DNA of 64,000 nt from an uncultured Gammaproteobacteria bacterium (GTDB lineage: Bacteria; Pseudomonadota; Gammaproteobacteria; Pseudomonadales; Litorivicinaceae): positions 89,236-153,235 of the forward strand of contig CAJXNQ010000001.1 in assembly GCA_913057215.1 (NCBI GenBank). The letters are read 5' to 3'. Within the stretch, counting starts at the first letter, position 1, and the number at the start of each line of letters is the position of its first letter. Both the position numbers and the translations under genes were made by a program. The notes beneath the pieces were generated by a model that was not told the origin of the DNA, ran no database searches, and worked only from the letters and a program-made list of their open reading frames with translations. Below, one piece after another: positions 49,162 to 57,254 of this stretch.

Positions 49162-50965
49162 TGCCACTCGATTTTTGAAATCTTTGACCACCCGTCCTGG
49201 TGTCTACCAAATGTTGGATGACAAGGGTGCGGTCTTATATGTCGGTAAAGCAAAAAATTTAAAAGCGCGCGTCTCGAGCTACTTTCGAGGCTCAGGTTTG
49301 GCCTCGAAAACCTTGGCAATGGTAAGCAAAATCGCGGATGTCACCATCACGGTGACGCGCAATGAAGTTGAAGCCTTATTGCTCGAGCAAAACCTGATTA
49401 AAGACCGAAAGCCGCCCTACAACGTGCTGCTTCGTGATGATAAATCCTATCCATACATCTATATGAACTCAGATCATGCCTTTCCGGGTCTGTATTTTCG
49501 ACGTGGACAGCGCGCGCACCGTGGCAAAACCTTTGGCCCCTTTCCATCTGCGGGTTCTGTCAAATCGACGTTAAATCTCATTCAGAAAACGTTTCAGATT
49601 CGGCAATGTGAGGAGAGTGTCTACCAAAATCGCAGTCGTCCATGTTTGCAGTACCAGATTGAGCGATGCAGTGCGCCGTGCGTCGGGTATATCTCGGAGG
49701 CCGATTACCGAGAAGACCTTGAATACACGCGTCTGTTTCTTGAAGGTCGCAACCAAGATCTGATTCAAACACTGCAAGCCAGAATGGATCGAGCTGCCGA
49801 GCAACTTGAGTTCGAAAAGGCGGCTCGGTATCGCAATACGATTTCACGAATTCGTCGGTTGCAATCCGAGCAAGTGATGGAGAGTGAGTTGGATGACATG
49901 GATGCGATTGCCCTCAACATGGCAAGCGGTGGCGTCTGTGTGGCCGTTTTGAGTGTGCGTGGTGGACGCGTACTGGGTGTGGATGCGCAATTTCCTGCTG
50001 CTGGATTGTTTGAGTCAGAGAGTGCTCTTCTCGAAGCCTTTATTCCGCAGTATTACATTGGATCGGGTCGAACCATTCCGTCTGAATTGATCGTGTCGCA
50101 CCCAGTTGATGACGCCCAGTTGGTAGGTGATGCATTGTCACAGACAGCCGGTCGCCAGATCCGCGTGGCCCATGCGGTTCGGGGGACGCGTAAACAATAC
50201 TTGGATCTGGCCACCACCAACGCGACCGAGTCCTTGGGGCTCAAGCTCGCCAGTCGTGATGGGCAAACCCGACGACTGGAGGATTTTGCGGCACAATTTG
50301 AGATCGAGATGCCTGAGCGTTTGGAGTGCTTTGACATCAGTCACACCGGGGGAGAGGCAACGGTCGCGAGTTGTGTGGTTTTTGATGCATCAGGCCCCTT
50401 AAAGAGTGATTACCGCATTTTCAATATTACAGATGTGGCAGCGGGTGATGACTACGGTGCCATGCGTCAGGCGCTATCTCGCCGCTATCGGCGAGTGAAG
50501 GCAGGCGAGGTAAAACTCCCAGATGTATTGATTATCGATGGGGGCAAAGGGCAGCTGACAGAAGCGCGGCAGATCCTCGATGAGCTTGGAGTGCATGATG
50601 TTTTTTTGGTGGGGATTTCGAAGGGACCGACACGGAAAGCCGGATTTGAACTCATTCATCGAGGCGATACCGGAGCTGAATTAACCTTATCGCCGACAGC
50701 TCCTGCACTGCATTTAATACAACATCTCCGTGACGAGGCGCATCGCTTTGCGATCACCAAACATCGTCAAGCACGCGGCAAGTCAAGATCTGAAAGTCCA
50801 CTTGAGGGAATTGCTGGGATTGGACCGAAGCGCCGGCAAGCACTCCTTCGACATTTCGGTGGCCTTCGAGAGCTGAGTCGCGCAAGTATCTCAGATATTG
50901 CCAAAGTGCAGGGAATGAGCCAACAGTCTGCTGAATTGGTGTACTCTGCATTGCACAACGCCTGA
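49148..50965 (+). CDS. uvrC: Excinuclease ABC subunit C
   Basis: Makes both incisions in nucleotide excision repair. 605 residues versus 610 in E. coli. N-terminal GIY-YIG nuclease (P-G-V-Y-Q-M and L-Y-V-G-K-A-K-N-L), UVR motif near 205-235, RNase H-like domain with D-I-S-H-T-G-G near 395, and C-terminal helix-hairpin-helix pair (I-A-G-I-G-P-K-R-R-Q-A-L). It lies between the GacA-like gene and pgsA, the conserved order. No SOS box was seen upstream. Confidence 0.96.
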   Translation: MSEFDATRFLKSLTTRPGVYQMLDDKGAVLYVGKAKNLKARVSSYFRGSGLASKTLAMVSKIADVTITVTRNEVEALLLEQNLIKDRKPPYNVLLRDDKSYPYIYMNSDHAFPGLYFRRGQRAHRGKTFGPFPSAGSVKSTLNLIQKTFQIRQCEESVYQNRSRPCLQYQIERCSAPCVGYISEADYREDLEYTRLFLEGRNQDLIQTLQARMDRAAEQLEFEKAARYRNTISRIRRLQSEQVMESELDDMDAIALNMASGGVCVAVLSVRGGRVLGVDAQFPAAGLFESESALLEAFIPQYYIGSGRTIPSELIVSHPVDDAQLVGDALSQTAGRQIRVAHAVRGTRKQYLDLATTNATESLGLKLASRDGQTRRLEDFAAQFEIEMPERLECFDISHTGGEATVASCVVFDASGPLKSDYRIFNITDVAAGDDYGAMRQALSRRYRRVKAGEVKLPDVLIIDGGKGQLTEARQILDELGVHDVFLVGISKGPTRKAGFELIHRGDTGAELTLSPTAPALHLIQHLRDEAHRFAITKHRQARGKSRSESPLEGIAGIGPKRRQALLRHFGGLRELSRASISDIAKVQGMSQQSAELVYSALHNA

Positions 50966-50974
50966 GTGAATTGT

Positions 50975-51529
50975 GTGAATTTACCGAATGTATTAACAAT
51001 ATTGCGCGTCGTTTTGATTCCGGTGCTCGTTGGCGCTTGGTTTTTGCCGGTGACGTGGGCAGGCGTCGTGGCAGCCGGTATTTTCTTGACAGCGGCCTTG
51101 ACCGATTGGCTGGATGGCTGGCTCGCACGGCGTTGGGGACAGGAGTCTGCGTTTGGCGCGTTTTTGGACCCGGTGGCAGATAAGCTCATGGTGGCAGCAG
51201 CCCTCGTACTCTTGGTTGATGCCTTTGATTCTGTATTTGTGACGTTGTCAGCAATTATTATCATCGGTCGCGAAATCGTCGTGTCTGCGCTCAGAGAGTG
51301 GATGTCCGAGCTCGGAAAGCGTGGTCAGGTGTCGGTCAGTTGGCTGGGAAAGGTGAAAACGGCGACACAAATGATCGCAATCATTGTTTGCTTGGCTTTG
51401 CCGACTGAGGCGCACCTGCTCCATCCAGGGCTTTGGGTGCTCTGCGTTGCTGCGCTTTTGACGCTGTGGTCGATGTGGACTTATTTGCAGGCATCTTTTC
51501 CGTATATGCGAGATAAAGATCCGGCTTAA
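50975..51529 (+). CDS. pgsA: CDP-diacylglycerol-glycerol-3-phosphate 3-phosphatidyltransferase PgsA
   Basis: Makes phosphatidylglycerophosphate, precursor of phosphatidylglycerol and cardiolipin. The CDP-alcohol transferase motif D-W-L-D-G-W-L-A-R-R-W-G ... G-A-F-L-D-P-V-A-D-K is intact, with several membrane helices. I prefer GTG at 50975, giving the usual M-N-L-P-N-V-L-T; a GTG at 50966, adjoining the uvrC stop, is also possible. Confidence 0.94.
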   Translation: MNLPNVLTILRVVLIPVLVGAWFLPVTWAGVVAAGIFLTAALTDWLDGWLARRWGQESAFGAFLDPVADKLMVAAALVLLVDAFDSVFVTLSAIIIIGREIVVSALREWMSELGKRGQVSVSWLGKVKTATQMIAIIVCLALPTEAHLLHPGLWVLCVAALLTLWSMWTYLQASFPYMRDKDPA

Positions 51530-51592
51530 ATGGTTGTTTTTACAATACTCCATGGTATAACGCCTGTTCTAGGACGGAATGTGCGGGGAAGC

Positions 51593-52030
51593 ATGGCTCT
51601 CAAACTCATTGGAATGGCTGCAATGGTTTCGTTGTCGGTCGGATGTGCAAGTGTGAGTCAGCAGACCGCACGAGATATGTCGCAAACCCAAGTGGCCAGT
51701 GCCGGGGCAGATTGTCAAAACGCGGTGAAAACTGCCGCAGTCCAAGACGAGATTAAGTGGGGACGCGTGATTGCAACCCCGGTTCTCACTGTGGCGTCGG
51801 CGGGGCTTTTGCCAGCGCTGGTCGGCGCAAATGCGGCATTGGATTATGCGGATCGGCATAATGCGTCGAATATGCGTGTTGCCTGTGGCTACGAGCCAAT
51901 TGAGCAAGAGGCCATCTTGGCAGACGTGGCAACGAATGCTGGAATTAGCGTCGGGCTGGGCGCGGTAGACCTCGGTCTCGGTGCAGACGTCGCAAATCTT
52001 CAAGACGCTGCGTCGAACTCCTCTAATTAG
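51593..52030 (+). CDS. Small predicted lipoprotein, unknown function
   Basis: 145 residues from the ATG at 51593 (GGGGAAG upstream). A signal sequence ends in the lipobox L-S-V-G-C near residue 17; the mature part has two further cysteines and two Ala/Gly/Val-rich hydrophobic stretches (A-T-P-V-L-T-V-A-S-A-G-L-L-P-A-L and N-A-G-I-S-V-G-L-G-A-V-D-L-G) that may insert in a membrane. I recognise no family. An in-frame extension to 51530 lacks signal-peptide character. Confidence 0.7.
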   Translation: MALKLIGMAAMVSLSVGCASVSQQTARDMSQTQVASAGADCQNAVKTAAVQDEIKWGRVIATPVLTVASAGLLPALVGANAALDYADRHNASNMRVACGYEPIEQEAILADVATNAGISVGLGAVDLGLGADVANLQDAASNSSN

Positions 52031-52063
52031 CCTCTACGCTCTATCGAGTGTCTGAGAATTCTG

Positions 52064-52069
52064 TATAAT
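52064..52069 (+). promoter_or_regulatory. -10 element of the tRNA-Leu promoter
   Basis: A perfect TATAAT lies 20 nt upstream of the tRNA 5' end, predicting initiation near 52076. The -35 region is weak (about 52041-52046). Confidence 0.5.
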
Positions 52070-52088
52070 TCACGTATGAAAGCACGCT

Positions 52089-52176
52089 GCCGGTGTGATG
52101 GAATTGGTAGACATACCGGACTTAAAATCCGGAGAGGGTAAACCTCGTGCCGGTTCGAGTCCGGCCACCGGTACCA
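52089..52176 (+). tRNA. tRNA-Leu (anticodon UAA)
   Basis: 88 nt including an encoded CCA. Acceptor GCCGGTG pairs with CACCGGT (G1-U72 wobble as in E. coli tRNA-Leu UAA). Anticodon stem CCGGA/TCCGG with loop CTTAAAA places TAA at 52123-52125. The long variable arm expected of class II tRNA and the T loop GGTTCGAGTCC are present. Confidence 0.96.
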
Positions 52177-52463
52177 AAAAAAACCGCTGCAATTGCAGCG
52201 GTTGGTGTCGCTTAAGGCGTCCTGCCTTTAATCCCCATCCTTGGAGCACCCCAGAATACATAACCCCCCACAGATTACGCGACTGGTGCAAGCACACCGA
52301 AATGCGCCCGTTAGGCGAATTTAGACTACATAGCTCTGCCGCAGATGCCAATCATTTTTCGATTAAATAGCTGATATTTAATAATTTTTTGTTTTATTCA
52401 AACAGAATAGTTATTCAATTACCGTTTGCGGGTTCGCGCTGTGTTTTCTCGCGACTCAAACTT
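52177..52463. other. Non-coding interval after tRNA-Leu
   Basis: About 290 nt without a convincing gene. It contains a perfect 22-bp palindrome (AACCGCTGCAA and its complement, 52182-52203) immediately after the tRNA. On the minus strand that palindrome is followed by eight T, making it a good terminator for transcripts arriving from the K+ channel side; on the plus strand there is no T-run. The remainder is AT-rich, with nothing recognised. Confidence 0.6.
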
Positions 52464-53387
52464 TTAAGGCTGTGTATCAGTGTCACGTTGGTGTTTTTGC
52501 GTCAGCGAGCGAATGATCGCACGCGCATGTTCTTCCGGTAAGTTGAATTCGGTCCGGAGGCGTTCAATGTGAGCTGCTTCATCCAAGCTGATGACGCCAT
52601 CGGAGAGTGCGTCGCTGACCTCGGCTTCAAAAATTGCCTTACGTTTTGCGAGCTGGTTGGCAAAAGCGCTCCCAACAATCCCAGTCAACAGGGCCACTGT
52701 ACACACTCCCATCAACGCGGTGAGTGCGCCGATGAACTTTCCAAGCGGTGTGATTGGCGAGACATCACCATATCCGACGGTCGTCAGCGTAATAATCGCC
52801 CACCACATCGTTTCTGGAATAGATGAAAAGACATCCGGCTGTGCATCGCCCTCAGTCAGATACATCAGTGCACTGGCTAAGAATAGTGCAATGGCGAACA
52901 GATAAATGGCGGCTGCAAATGCACGACGTTCCTCATATATCGCAGAACAGAGGTCTTCGAGCGCGGATGAGTAATGACTCAGCTTAAGCAGTCGAGCTAA
53001 TCGCAGAACGCGCAACCAGCGGAGATCGAGTCCGGGCATGAACCACTGCAACAGGCTCGGCAGAATCGAGAGCAGATCGATGATTCCAGTGAAACTGAAG
53101 GCATAGTGCCATCGACGCTCGGCGTCGCTGCCAACCGGTAGATCGTCGCGGCAGGGTGCAGACCACATCCTCAGAATGTATTCAATCAGAAATACGGACA
53201 CAGAAAAGAGTTCAAATGCCGACAGCAAGGGTCCATACAGAAGATTGATTCGATCCACAGATTCGAGGCTGATCGCGAGCAAGTTGAGCAAGATCAACAC
53301 TGAGAGTGCAAGATCAACTCGACGGCTGATCCTGTCTCCAGATTTACCACTATTTAAAATTTCGCTCAGTCGCTGTTGGGTAAGCAC
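52464..53387 (-). CDS. Voltage-gated-type potassium channel
   Basis: About 307 residues from a GTG at 53387 (AGGA upstream); longer in-frame starts exist to 53486 but add a hydrophilic tail of no family character. Six membrane helices: S4-like L-R-W-L-R-V-L-R-L-A-R-L-L-K-L with regularly spaced arginines, then a pore helix and selectivity filter T-V-G-Y-G-D. The C-terminal cytoplasmic region (about 230-300) is acidic and helical. A role in K+ efflux or membrane potential is inferred from the fold. Confidence 0.88.
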   Translation of the reverse strand: MLTQQRLSEILNSGKSGDRISRRVDLALSVLILLNLLAISLESVDRINLLYGPLLSAFELFSVSVFLIEYILRMWSAPCRDDLPVGSDAERRWHYAFSFTGIIDLLSILPSLLQWFMPGLDLRWLRVLRLARLLKLSHYSSALEDLCSAIYEERRAFAAAIYLFAIALFLASALMYLTEGDAQPDVFSSIPETMWWAIITLTTVGYGDVSPITPLGKFIGALTALMGVCTVALLTGIVGSAFANQLAKRKAIFEAEVSDALSDGVISLDEAAHIERLRTEFNLPEEHARAIIRSLTQKHQRDTDTQP

Positions 53388-53510
53388 ATGTGTGTCCTGT
53401 GTGAAGTGAAAGTTTACCCGAGAGTGCGAGGGTGTGAAATGAACCGTTTTAGGAGTGATGGAGGTCTTGCATGAAAACACTTGCAAACCGGCAGTCGCTC
53501 ACTTAACGTC

Positions 53511-53524
53511 ATGACATAGATCAA
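53511..53524. promoter_or_regulatory. FNR/Anr-like site upstream of fccA
   Basis: ATGAC-ATAG-ATCAA matches TTGAT-N4-ATCAA at eight of ten positions and shares ATAG-ATCAA exactly with the ccoN box. Its centre lies only about 40 bp from the fccA start codon, too close for class II activation of fccA. It could repress fccA, or activate the divergent channel gene. Function unproven. Confidence 0.4.
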
Positions 53525-53556
53525 TAAAAACCATGATCTGCACAGGAGGGTAGAGC

Positions 53557-54246
53557 GTGAAACCGGCAGTTTCTGTAGTCGCATCGATAGCTTTATGCGT
53601 CAGCATGGCATCTCAGGCAGGTGATGTTGAACGCGGCGCACAATTGTTCTCGCAGTGCCAATCGTGTCATGCCATCGGTGAGGGCGCAGAACACAAGGTC
53701 GGGCCGCATCTCAACGAGTTATTCGGACGTCAAGCTGGCTCTATTGAAGGGTTTGGGTATTCAGAAGGTCTGACGACAGCCGGTGTGAATGGTTTGCTGT
53801 GGGATGCAGAGCATCTTGATGCCTATATTGAAAACCCGGTTTCATTAGTGACCGGCACCAGCATGATGTTTGCTGGTGTGTCGGACGCTACGGATCGGGA
53901 AGATTTAATTTCTTTTTTACGCGCATACAGTGCGAATCCGCGAGATATTCCAGAATCCTTGCCGACGATGGCGCCGCAAGACCCCGATGTTGATCCATCC
54001 ATCTTGGCGCTACAGGGTGATCCCGAATATGGCGAGTATCTCAGCAGCGAATGTAAGACGTGTCATCTAGCTGATGGTGCGGACCGAGGCATTCCGTCCA
54101 TTGTCGGATGGCCGGAAAAACAATTTGTGATCGTGATGCATGCGTACAAAAACAAGACGCGTCCGCATAACGTGATGCAAATGATGGCGGCAGCTTTGTC
54201 TGATGAGGACATCGCAGCACTGGCCGCTTACTTCAAAGACAAATAA
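53557..54246 (+). CDS. fccA: Diheme cytochrome c, presumed electron-accepting subunit of sulfide dehydrogenase
   Basis: Periplasmic diheme cytochrome, 229 residues with a signal peptide ending around A-S-Q-A. Heme sites are C-Q-S-C-H (34-38) and C-K-T-C-H (166-170). The N-terminal half looks like a class I cytochrome c2/c550 (G-P-H-L-N-E-L-F-G-R, M-M-F-A-G); the C-terminal half resembles the c4/c553-type domain of FccA (Y-K-N-K-T-R-P-H-N-V-M). GTG start with AGGAGGG six bases upstream. The flavoprotein subunit follows after 14 nt. Confidence 0.85.
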   Translation: MKPAVSVVASIALCVSMASQAGDVERGAQLFSQCQSCHAIGEGAEHKVGPHLNELFGRQAGSIEGFGYSEGLTTAGVNGLLWDAEHLDAYIENPVSLVTGTSMMFAGVSDATDREDLISFLRAYSANPRDIPESLPTMAPQDPDVDPSILALQGDPEYGEYLSSECKTCHLADGADRGIPSIVGWPEKQFVIVMHAYKNKTRPHNVMQMMAAALSDEDIAALAAYFKDK

Positions 54247-54260
54247 TAAGGGAGTCTAAG

Positions 54261-55526
54261 ATGATCAATCGTCGATCTTTTTTGAAGGGGACATTGGCTG
54301 GGGCAGCCGTTGCCGCCGCCTCGCCACATGTGATTGGGCAGGCTAAGCCGCGTGTTGTTGTGATTGGTGGTGGTTCCGGCGGTGCGACCGCTGCGCGCTA
54401 TTTGGCCAAAGATTCGAAGGGCGAGTTGGATGTGGTGTTGATTGAGCCTACGCGGACCTACTACACCTGTTTCTTCTCCAACCTGTATATCGGTGGATTC
54501 CGAGATTTTCAGTCAATCGGACACACCTATGGCAAGTTGGCCAGTGATTTTGGGGTGACCGTGGTGCATGACTGGGCCACTGGCATCGACATGAATTATA
54601 AGACTGTCTCGTTGGCGTCTGGCACAAAGATGACTTACGACCGTCTGGTTGTTGCACCGGGCATTGACTTCAAATACGACACAGTCCCAGGGTATACAGC
54701 GGCCTCAAGCGGCAAAATGCCGCATGCTTGGAAAGGTGGGTCACAAACGCAACTGCTCCGCGCGCAAGTTGAGAACATGCGCCAGGGTGGTACGTTTATG
54801 ATGGTTGCACCACCCAATCCGTATCGGTGTCCACCAGGGCCATATGAGCGGGTGTCAATGGTTGCGCACGTACTGAAGCAGAGCAATCCGACAGCCAAAA
54901 TTATCGTACTGGATCCAAAAGAGAAGTTCTCTAAGCAAGGCCTCTTCCAAGACGGCTGGAACCGGTACTACGACGGAATGGTTGAGTGGATCCCAGCGTC
55001 GTTCTACGGCGGAATCAAAAACATTGATGCCGACAACATGACCATCGATGTGGAAGGCGAGACCTTTAAGCCAGATGTCGCCAACATCATTCCGGGTCAA
55101 CAAGCAGGAACCATTGCCGTTGCAGCTGGTTTGACCAATGACAAAGGTTTCTGTCCGATCGTCCCAGCCACAATGCAGTCACAGGTTGATGAAAATGTGT
55201 ACGTACTTGGGGATGCGACAATCGCAGGAGACATGCCAAAATCCGGGTTCTCGGCGAACTCTCAAGCCAAGGTTGCGGCCATGGCGATCCGCGGCGATTT
55301 GACTGGATCACGTGTCTTTAAGCCGAAGTTCTCAAACACGTGTTGGTCTCTTATTGCGACTGATGATGGAGTCAAAGTGGGTGCGAGCTACGAAGCAACC
55401 GACGAGAAGATTGCCAAGACAACTGGTTTTATCTCGCAGGTTGGAGAAGACGCTGATCTCAGAAAGCAAACCTATGAAGAGTCCATCGGTTGGTACAACG
55501 GTATTGTGTCCGACATGTTCGGTTAA
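54261..55526 (+). CDS. fccB: Flavocytochrome c sulfide dehydrogenase, flavoprotein subunit FccB
   Basis: Oxidises sulfide in the periplasm and passes electrons to the cytochrome subunit. 421 residues with a Tat signal (R-R-S-F-L-K-G) cleaved after about G-Q-A at 26-28. FAD-binding V-V-V-I-G-G-G-S-G-G-A-T near 32, and Cys70 in Y-Y-T-C-F-F-S-N, which becomes Cys42 of the mature protein, the position of covalent FAD attachment in Allochromatium FccB. Further cysteines in Y-R-C-P-P-G-P-Y and N-T-C-W-S-L fit the redox disulfide. Forms an operon with fccA. Confidence 0.94.
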   Translation: MINRRSFLKGTLAGAAVAAASPHVIGQAKPRVVVIGGGSGGATAARYLAKDSKGELDVVLIEPTRTYYTCFFSNLYIGGFRDFQSIGHTYGKLASDFGVTVVHDWATGIDMNYKTVSLASGTKMTYDRLVVAPGIDFKYDTVPGYTAASSGKMPHAWKGGSQTQLLRAQVENMRQGGTFMMVAPPNPYRCPPGPYERVSMVAHVLKQSNPTAKIIVLDPKEKFSKQGLFQDGWNRYYDGMVEWIPASFYGGIKNIDADNMTIDVEGETFKPDVANIIPGQQAGTIAVAAGLTNDKGFCPIVPATMQSQVDENVYVLGDATIAGDMPKSGFSANSQAKVAAMAIRGDLTGSRVFKPKFSNTCWSLIATDDGVKVGASYEATDEKIAKTTGFISQVGEDADLRKQTYEESIGWYNGIVSDMFG

Positions 55527-55544
55527 TACCGTGTCCAATGACCT

Positions 55545-55574
55545 AAAGAGCCGGCATTTGCCGGCTCTTTTTTC
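55545..55574 (+). terminator. Rho-independent terminator after fccB
   Basis: AAAGAGCCGGCA-TT-TGCCGGCTCTTT, a perfect 12-bp stem, followed by further T residues. It ends the fccAB operon ahead of tRNA-Cys. Confidence 0.9.
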
Positions 55575-55579
55575 CTACC

Positions 55580-55608
55580 TTGTTTTGTAGCCGCTGAAAT
55601 TGTAGTAT
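55580..55608 (+). promoter_or_regulatory. Promoter of tRNA-Cys
   Basis: TTGTTT (55580-55585) and TAGTAT (55603-55608) with an ideal 17-nt spacer, predicting a start about 10 nt before the tRNA. Confidence 0.6.
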
Positions 55609-55625
55609 CCGTCGCCTTCCAATTA

Positions 55626-55699
55626 GGCGCGTTGGCAGAGTGGTTATGCAGCGGATTGCAAATCCGTGGACATCGGTTCGATTCCGGTACGCGCCTCCA
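55626..55699 (+). tRNA. tRNA-Cys (anticodon GCA), islet attachment site
   Basis: 74 nt with encoded CCA. Acceptor GGCGCGT pairs with ACGCGCC; anticodon loop TTGCAAA at 55656-55662 places GCA at 55658-55660; T loop GGTTCGATTCC. Its 3' half from 55655 is duplicated at 63909-63954, marking it as the integration target of the islet downstream. Confidence 0.96.
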
Positions 55700-55700
55700 T
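55655..55700 (+). repeat. attL: 46-bp direct repeat, tRNA-Cys 3' half
   Basis: Runs from the anticodon loop to one base past CCA, so integration regenerated a complete tRNA gene. It matches 63909-63954 at 45 of 46 positions, the difference being G55669 versus T63923. Weaker similarity continues 10 bp further left in both copies. Confidence 0.9.
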
Positions 55701-55802
55701 TTAAACTACTGTTTTTATTTGATTTTATCGTGGCACACTTTCGCACACCTTTTAGAATTTTTCAGTTATGCTCGTCGAACGAATACAAGTAAGACGTGAG
55801 CT

Positions 55803-56087
55803 GTGGCAGAAAAAAATTCCGTAACTATTACTGAGCGATTAACGCTGTACCGCAGAAGCCATAGCGAGCGGTGGCAGGCGCGCGTGAAGCTCAATACAGG
55901 GGAGTGCCATCGCTTCTCTACAGGTGCCGCTGATTTTGAGAAGGCCAAGGAGTCAGCAAATCGGGAGCTCCACAATGTGGGTTTCCGCGCTGAGAATAAT
56001 CTCCCACAGTCCACTCGAAAATTTAAGCGTGTTGCTGAATATGCTCGCGATCGAATGCAAACAGACCTTGAGGCCGCTGCTGAGTAG
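55803..56087 (+). pseudogene. Truncated tyrosine-recombinase integrase (N-terminal stub)
   Basis: 94 residues from a GTG. The sequence L-T-L-Y-R-R-S-H-S-E-R-W-Q-A-R-V-K and later R-K-F-K-R-V-A-E-Y-A-R-D-R-M are typical of the N-terminal arm-binding region of site-specific integrases found beside tRNA genes. A TAG ends the frame before the core-binding and catalytic domains (no R-H-R-Y residues), and nothing after the stop resembles the rest. Direct GCACAC repeats lie just upstream (55733-55748). Confidence 0.8.
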
Positions 56088-56322
56088 GCCTAATTAAGTG
56101 TCCATTAAAGTCTGGGAACTCCATTTGAACATGTTTGGTTATGTACTTTACGGTTCTCAGGTGCGGGAGACGTGGCTTATAAAGTCAGACCGAAGGAGCA
56201 ACAACCCCGGAAACTCCCAGGTAAAACCGGTTAAGCATTAGCTGCAGACATTTCAAAAGTTGAGGTGTCAGAGTAATCGGAGCGATTGCTCTCGTCTTTG
56301 AATACGGACATGTGATGTACAG
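56088..56322. other. Non-coding interval between integrase stub and dehydrogenase
   Basis: About 235 nt with no convincing ORF. It lies where the body of the integrase gene would have been, and I could not see catalytic-domain remnants in any frame. The 3' end of the minus-strand operon enters from the right; no clear terminator was found. Confidence 0.5.
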
Positions 56323-57249
56323 TTAATATCCCCGTTGTGGATCAAAGATAGGGAAGGGTGGCTCTCCTGCTCTTATTCTGAGGATGTTATCGACCAAGCT
56401 CTTCGCTGCAGAACGCGGATAGGTCTGGCCTGATATATGCGGAGTTACCTTGACCTTAGGATGCGACCACACCCAGTGATTCGGAGAGGGTGGCTCAGAG
56501 GGAAAGACATCGAGCACGGCTCCGCCCAACTCTCCGGTGTCTAGGAGCGATCGGAGTGCTTGCTCATCAATGACAGCTCCCCGGCTGATATTGATTATTT
56601 TCGCATGATTAGGGAGCAATCTGAGTCGTTCCAGGTTGAGAAAGCAGTGAGTGTCTGCCGTCAGTGGCAGTATATTAACCAGTACATCGAGTTCAGCCAT
56701 GAAGGGTGCAAATTCGTCGACTCCTTGGAAAAGTGTTATCTGTTCAACTTCACGATGGGATTGGACCCAAGCGGATACTTGGTAACCCGTGTAATTTAAT
56801 GATTGGGCAATTTGGGTGCCGATGGCGCCTAGACCGAGAACACCCACCTTATATTGGTCAATCGGCGGATACTCAATCCGTTGCCATATTTTTTCCGCCT
56901 GCTGCCGTGCATAACTATCAAAGTGCCGGTAGTAGTGTGCTACCCAGTAGAGACAGTACTGAGTCATGTCATAGGCAACGTTCTCATCAATCAGGCGAAC
57001 TATCGGTACATCTGGCAGGTTGGTTTCTCTCATCAGAAAATCACCACCTGCACCTAAAAGCAGTATTGCGCGCAAGTTTGGATAGGTCGCAAGCTCACCT
57101 GGGGGCAAGTTCCATACCGCGGCGAATTCAACATCTGCCTTATTTGGAAGCTGGGGGTAGCAGTATATTGTTTCCTCAGGCAGTTGTTGTTTGAGAGCCT
57201 GCAACCAGTTATCAGTGCCCAAGGTGCCGTTGTAAAGAAGTATCGCCAT
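56323..57249 (-). CDS. GhrA-like D-2-hydroxyacid dehydrogenase
   Basis: 308 residues of the D-isomer 2-hydroxyacid dehydrogenase family, closest in style to glyoxylate/hydroxypyruvate reductase A. NAD(P) motif V-G-V-L-G-L-G-A-I-G near 135; catalytic Arg in N-I-S-R-G-A-V-I near 224, Glu in F-P-S-E-P-P, His in T-P-H-I-S-G. Reduces or oxidises a 2-keto/2-hydroxy acid; the actual substrate is unknown. It is last in the LysR-dehydratase-dehydrogenase operon, 5 nt after the enolase-superfamily gene. Confidence 0.88.
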   Translation of the reverse strand: MAILLYNGTLGTDNWLQALKQQLPEETIYCYPQLPNKADVEFAAVWNLPPGELATYPNLRAILLLGAGGDFLMRETNLPDVPIVRLIDENVAYDMTQYCLYWVAHYYRHFDSYARQQAEKIWQRIEYPPIDQYKVGVLGLGAIGTQIAQSLNYTGYQVSAWVQSHREVEQITLFQGVDEFAPFMAELDVLVNILPLTADTHCFLNLERLRLLPNHAKIINISRGAVIDEQALRSLLDTGELGGAVLDVFPSEPPSPNHWVWSHPKVKVTPHISGQTYPRSAAKSLVDNILRIRAGEPPFPIFDPQRGY

Positions 57250-57254
57250 CCAAG

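Noticed and set aside
55543..55746. Minus-strand ORF reading Y-R-N-R-T-D-V-H-G-F-A across tRNA-Cys
   Set aside because: This is translation of the tRNA gene itself, a frequent spurious annotation, and the same peptide appears at 63614-63961 for the same reason.
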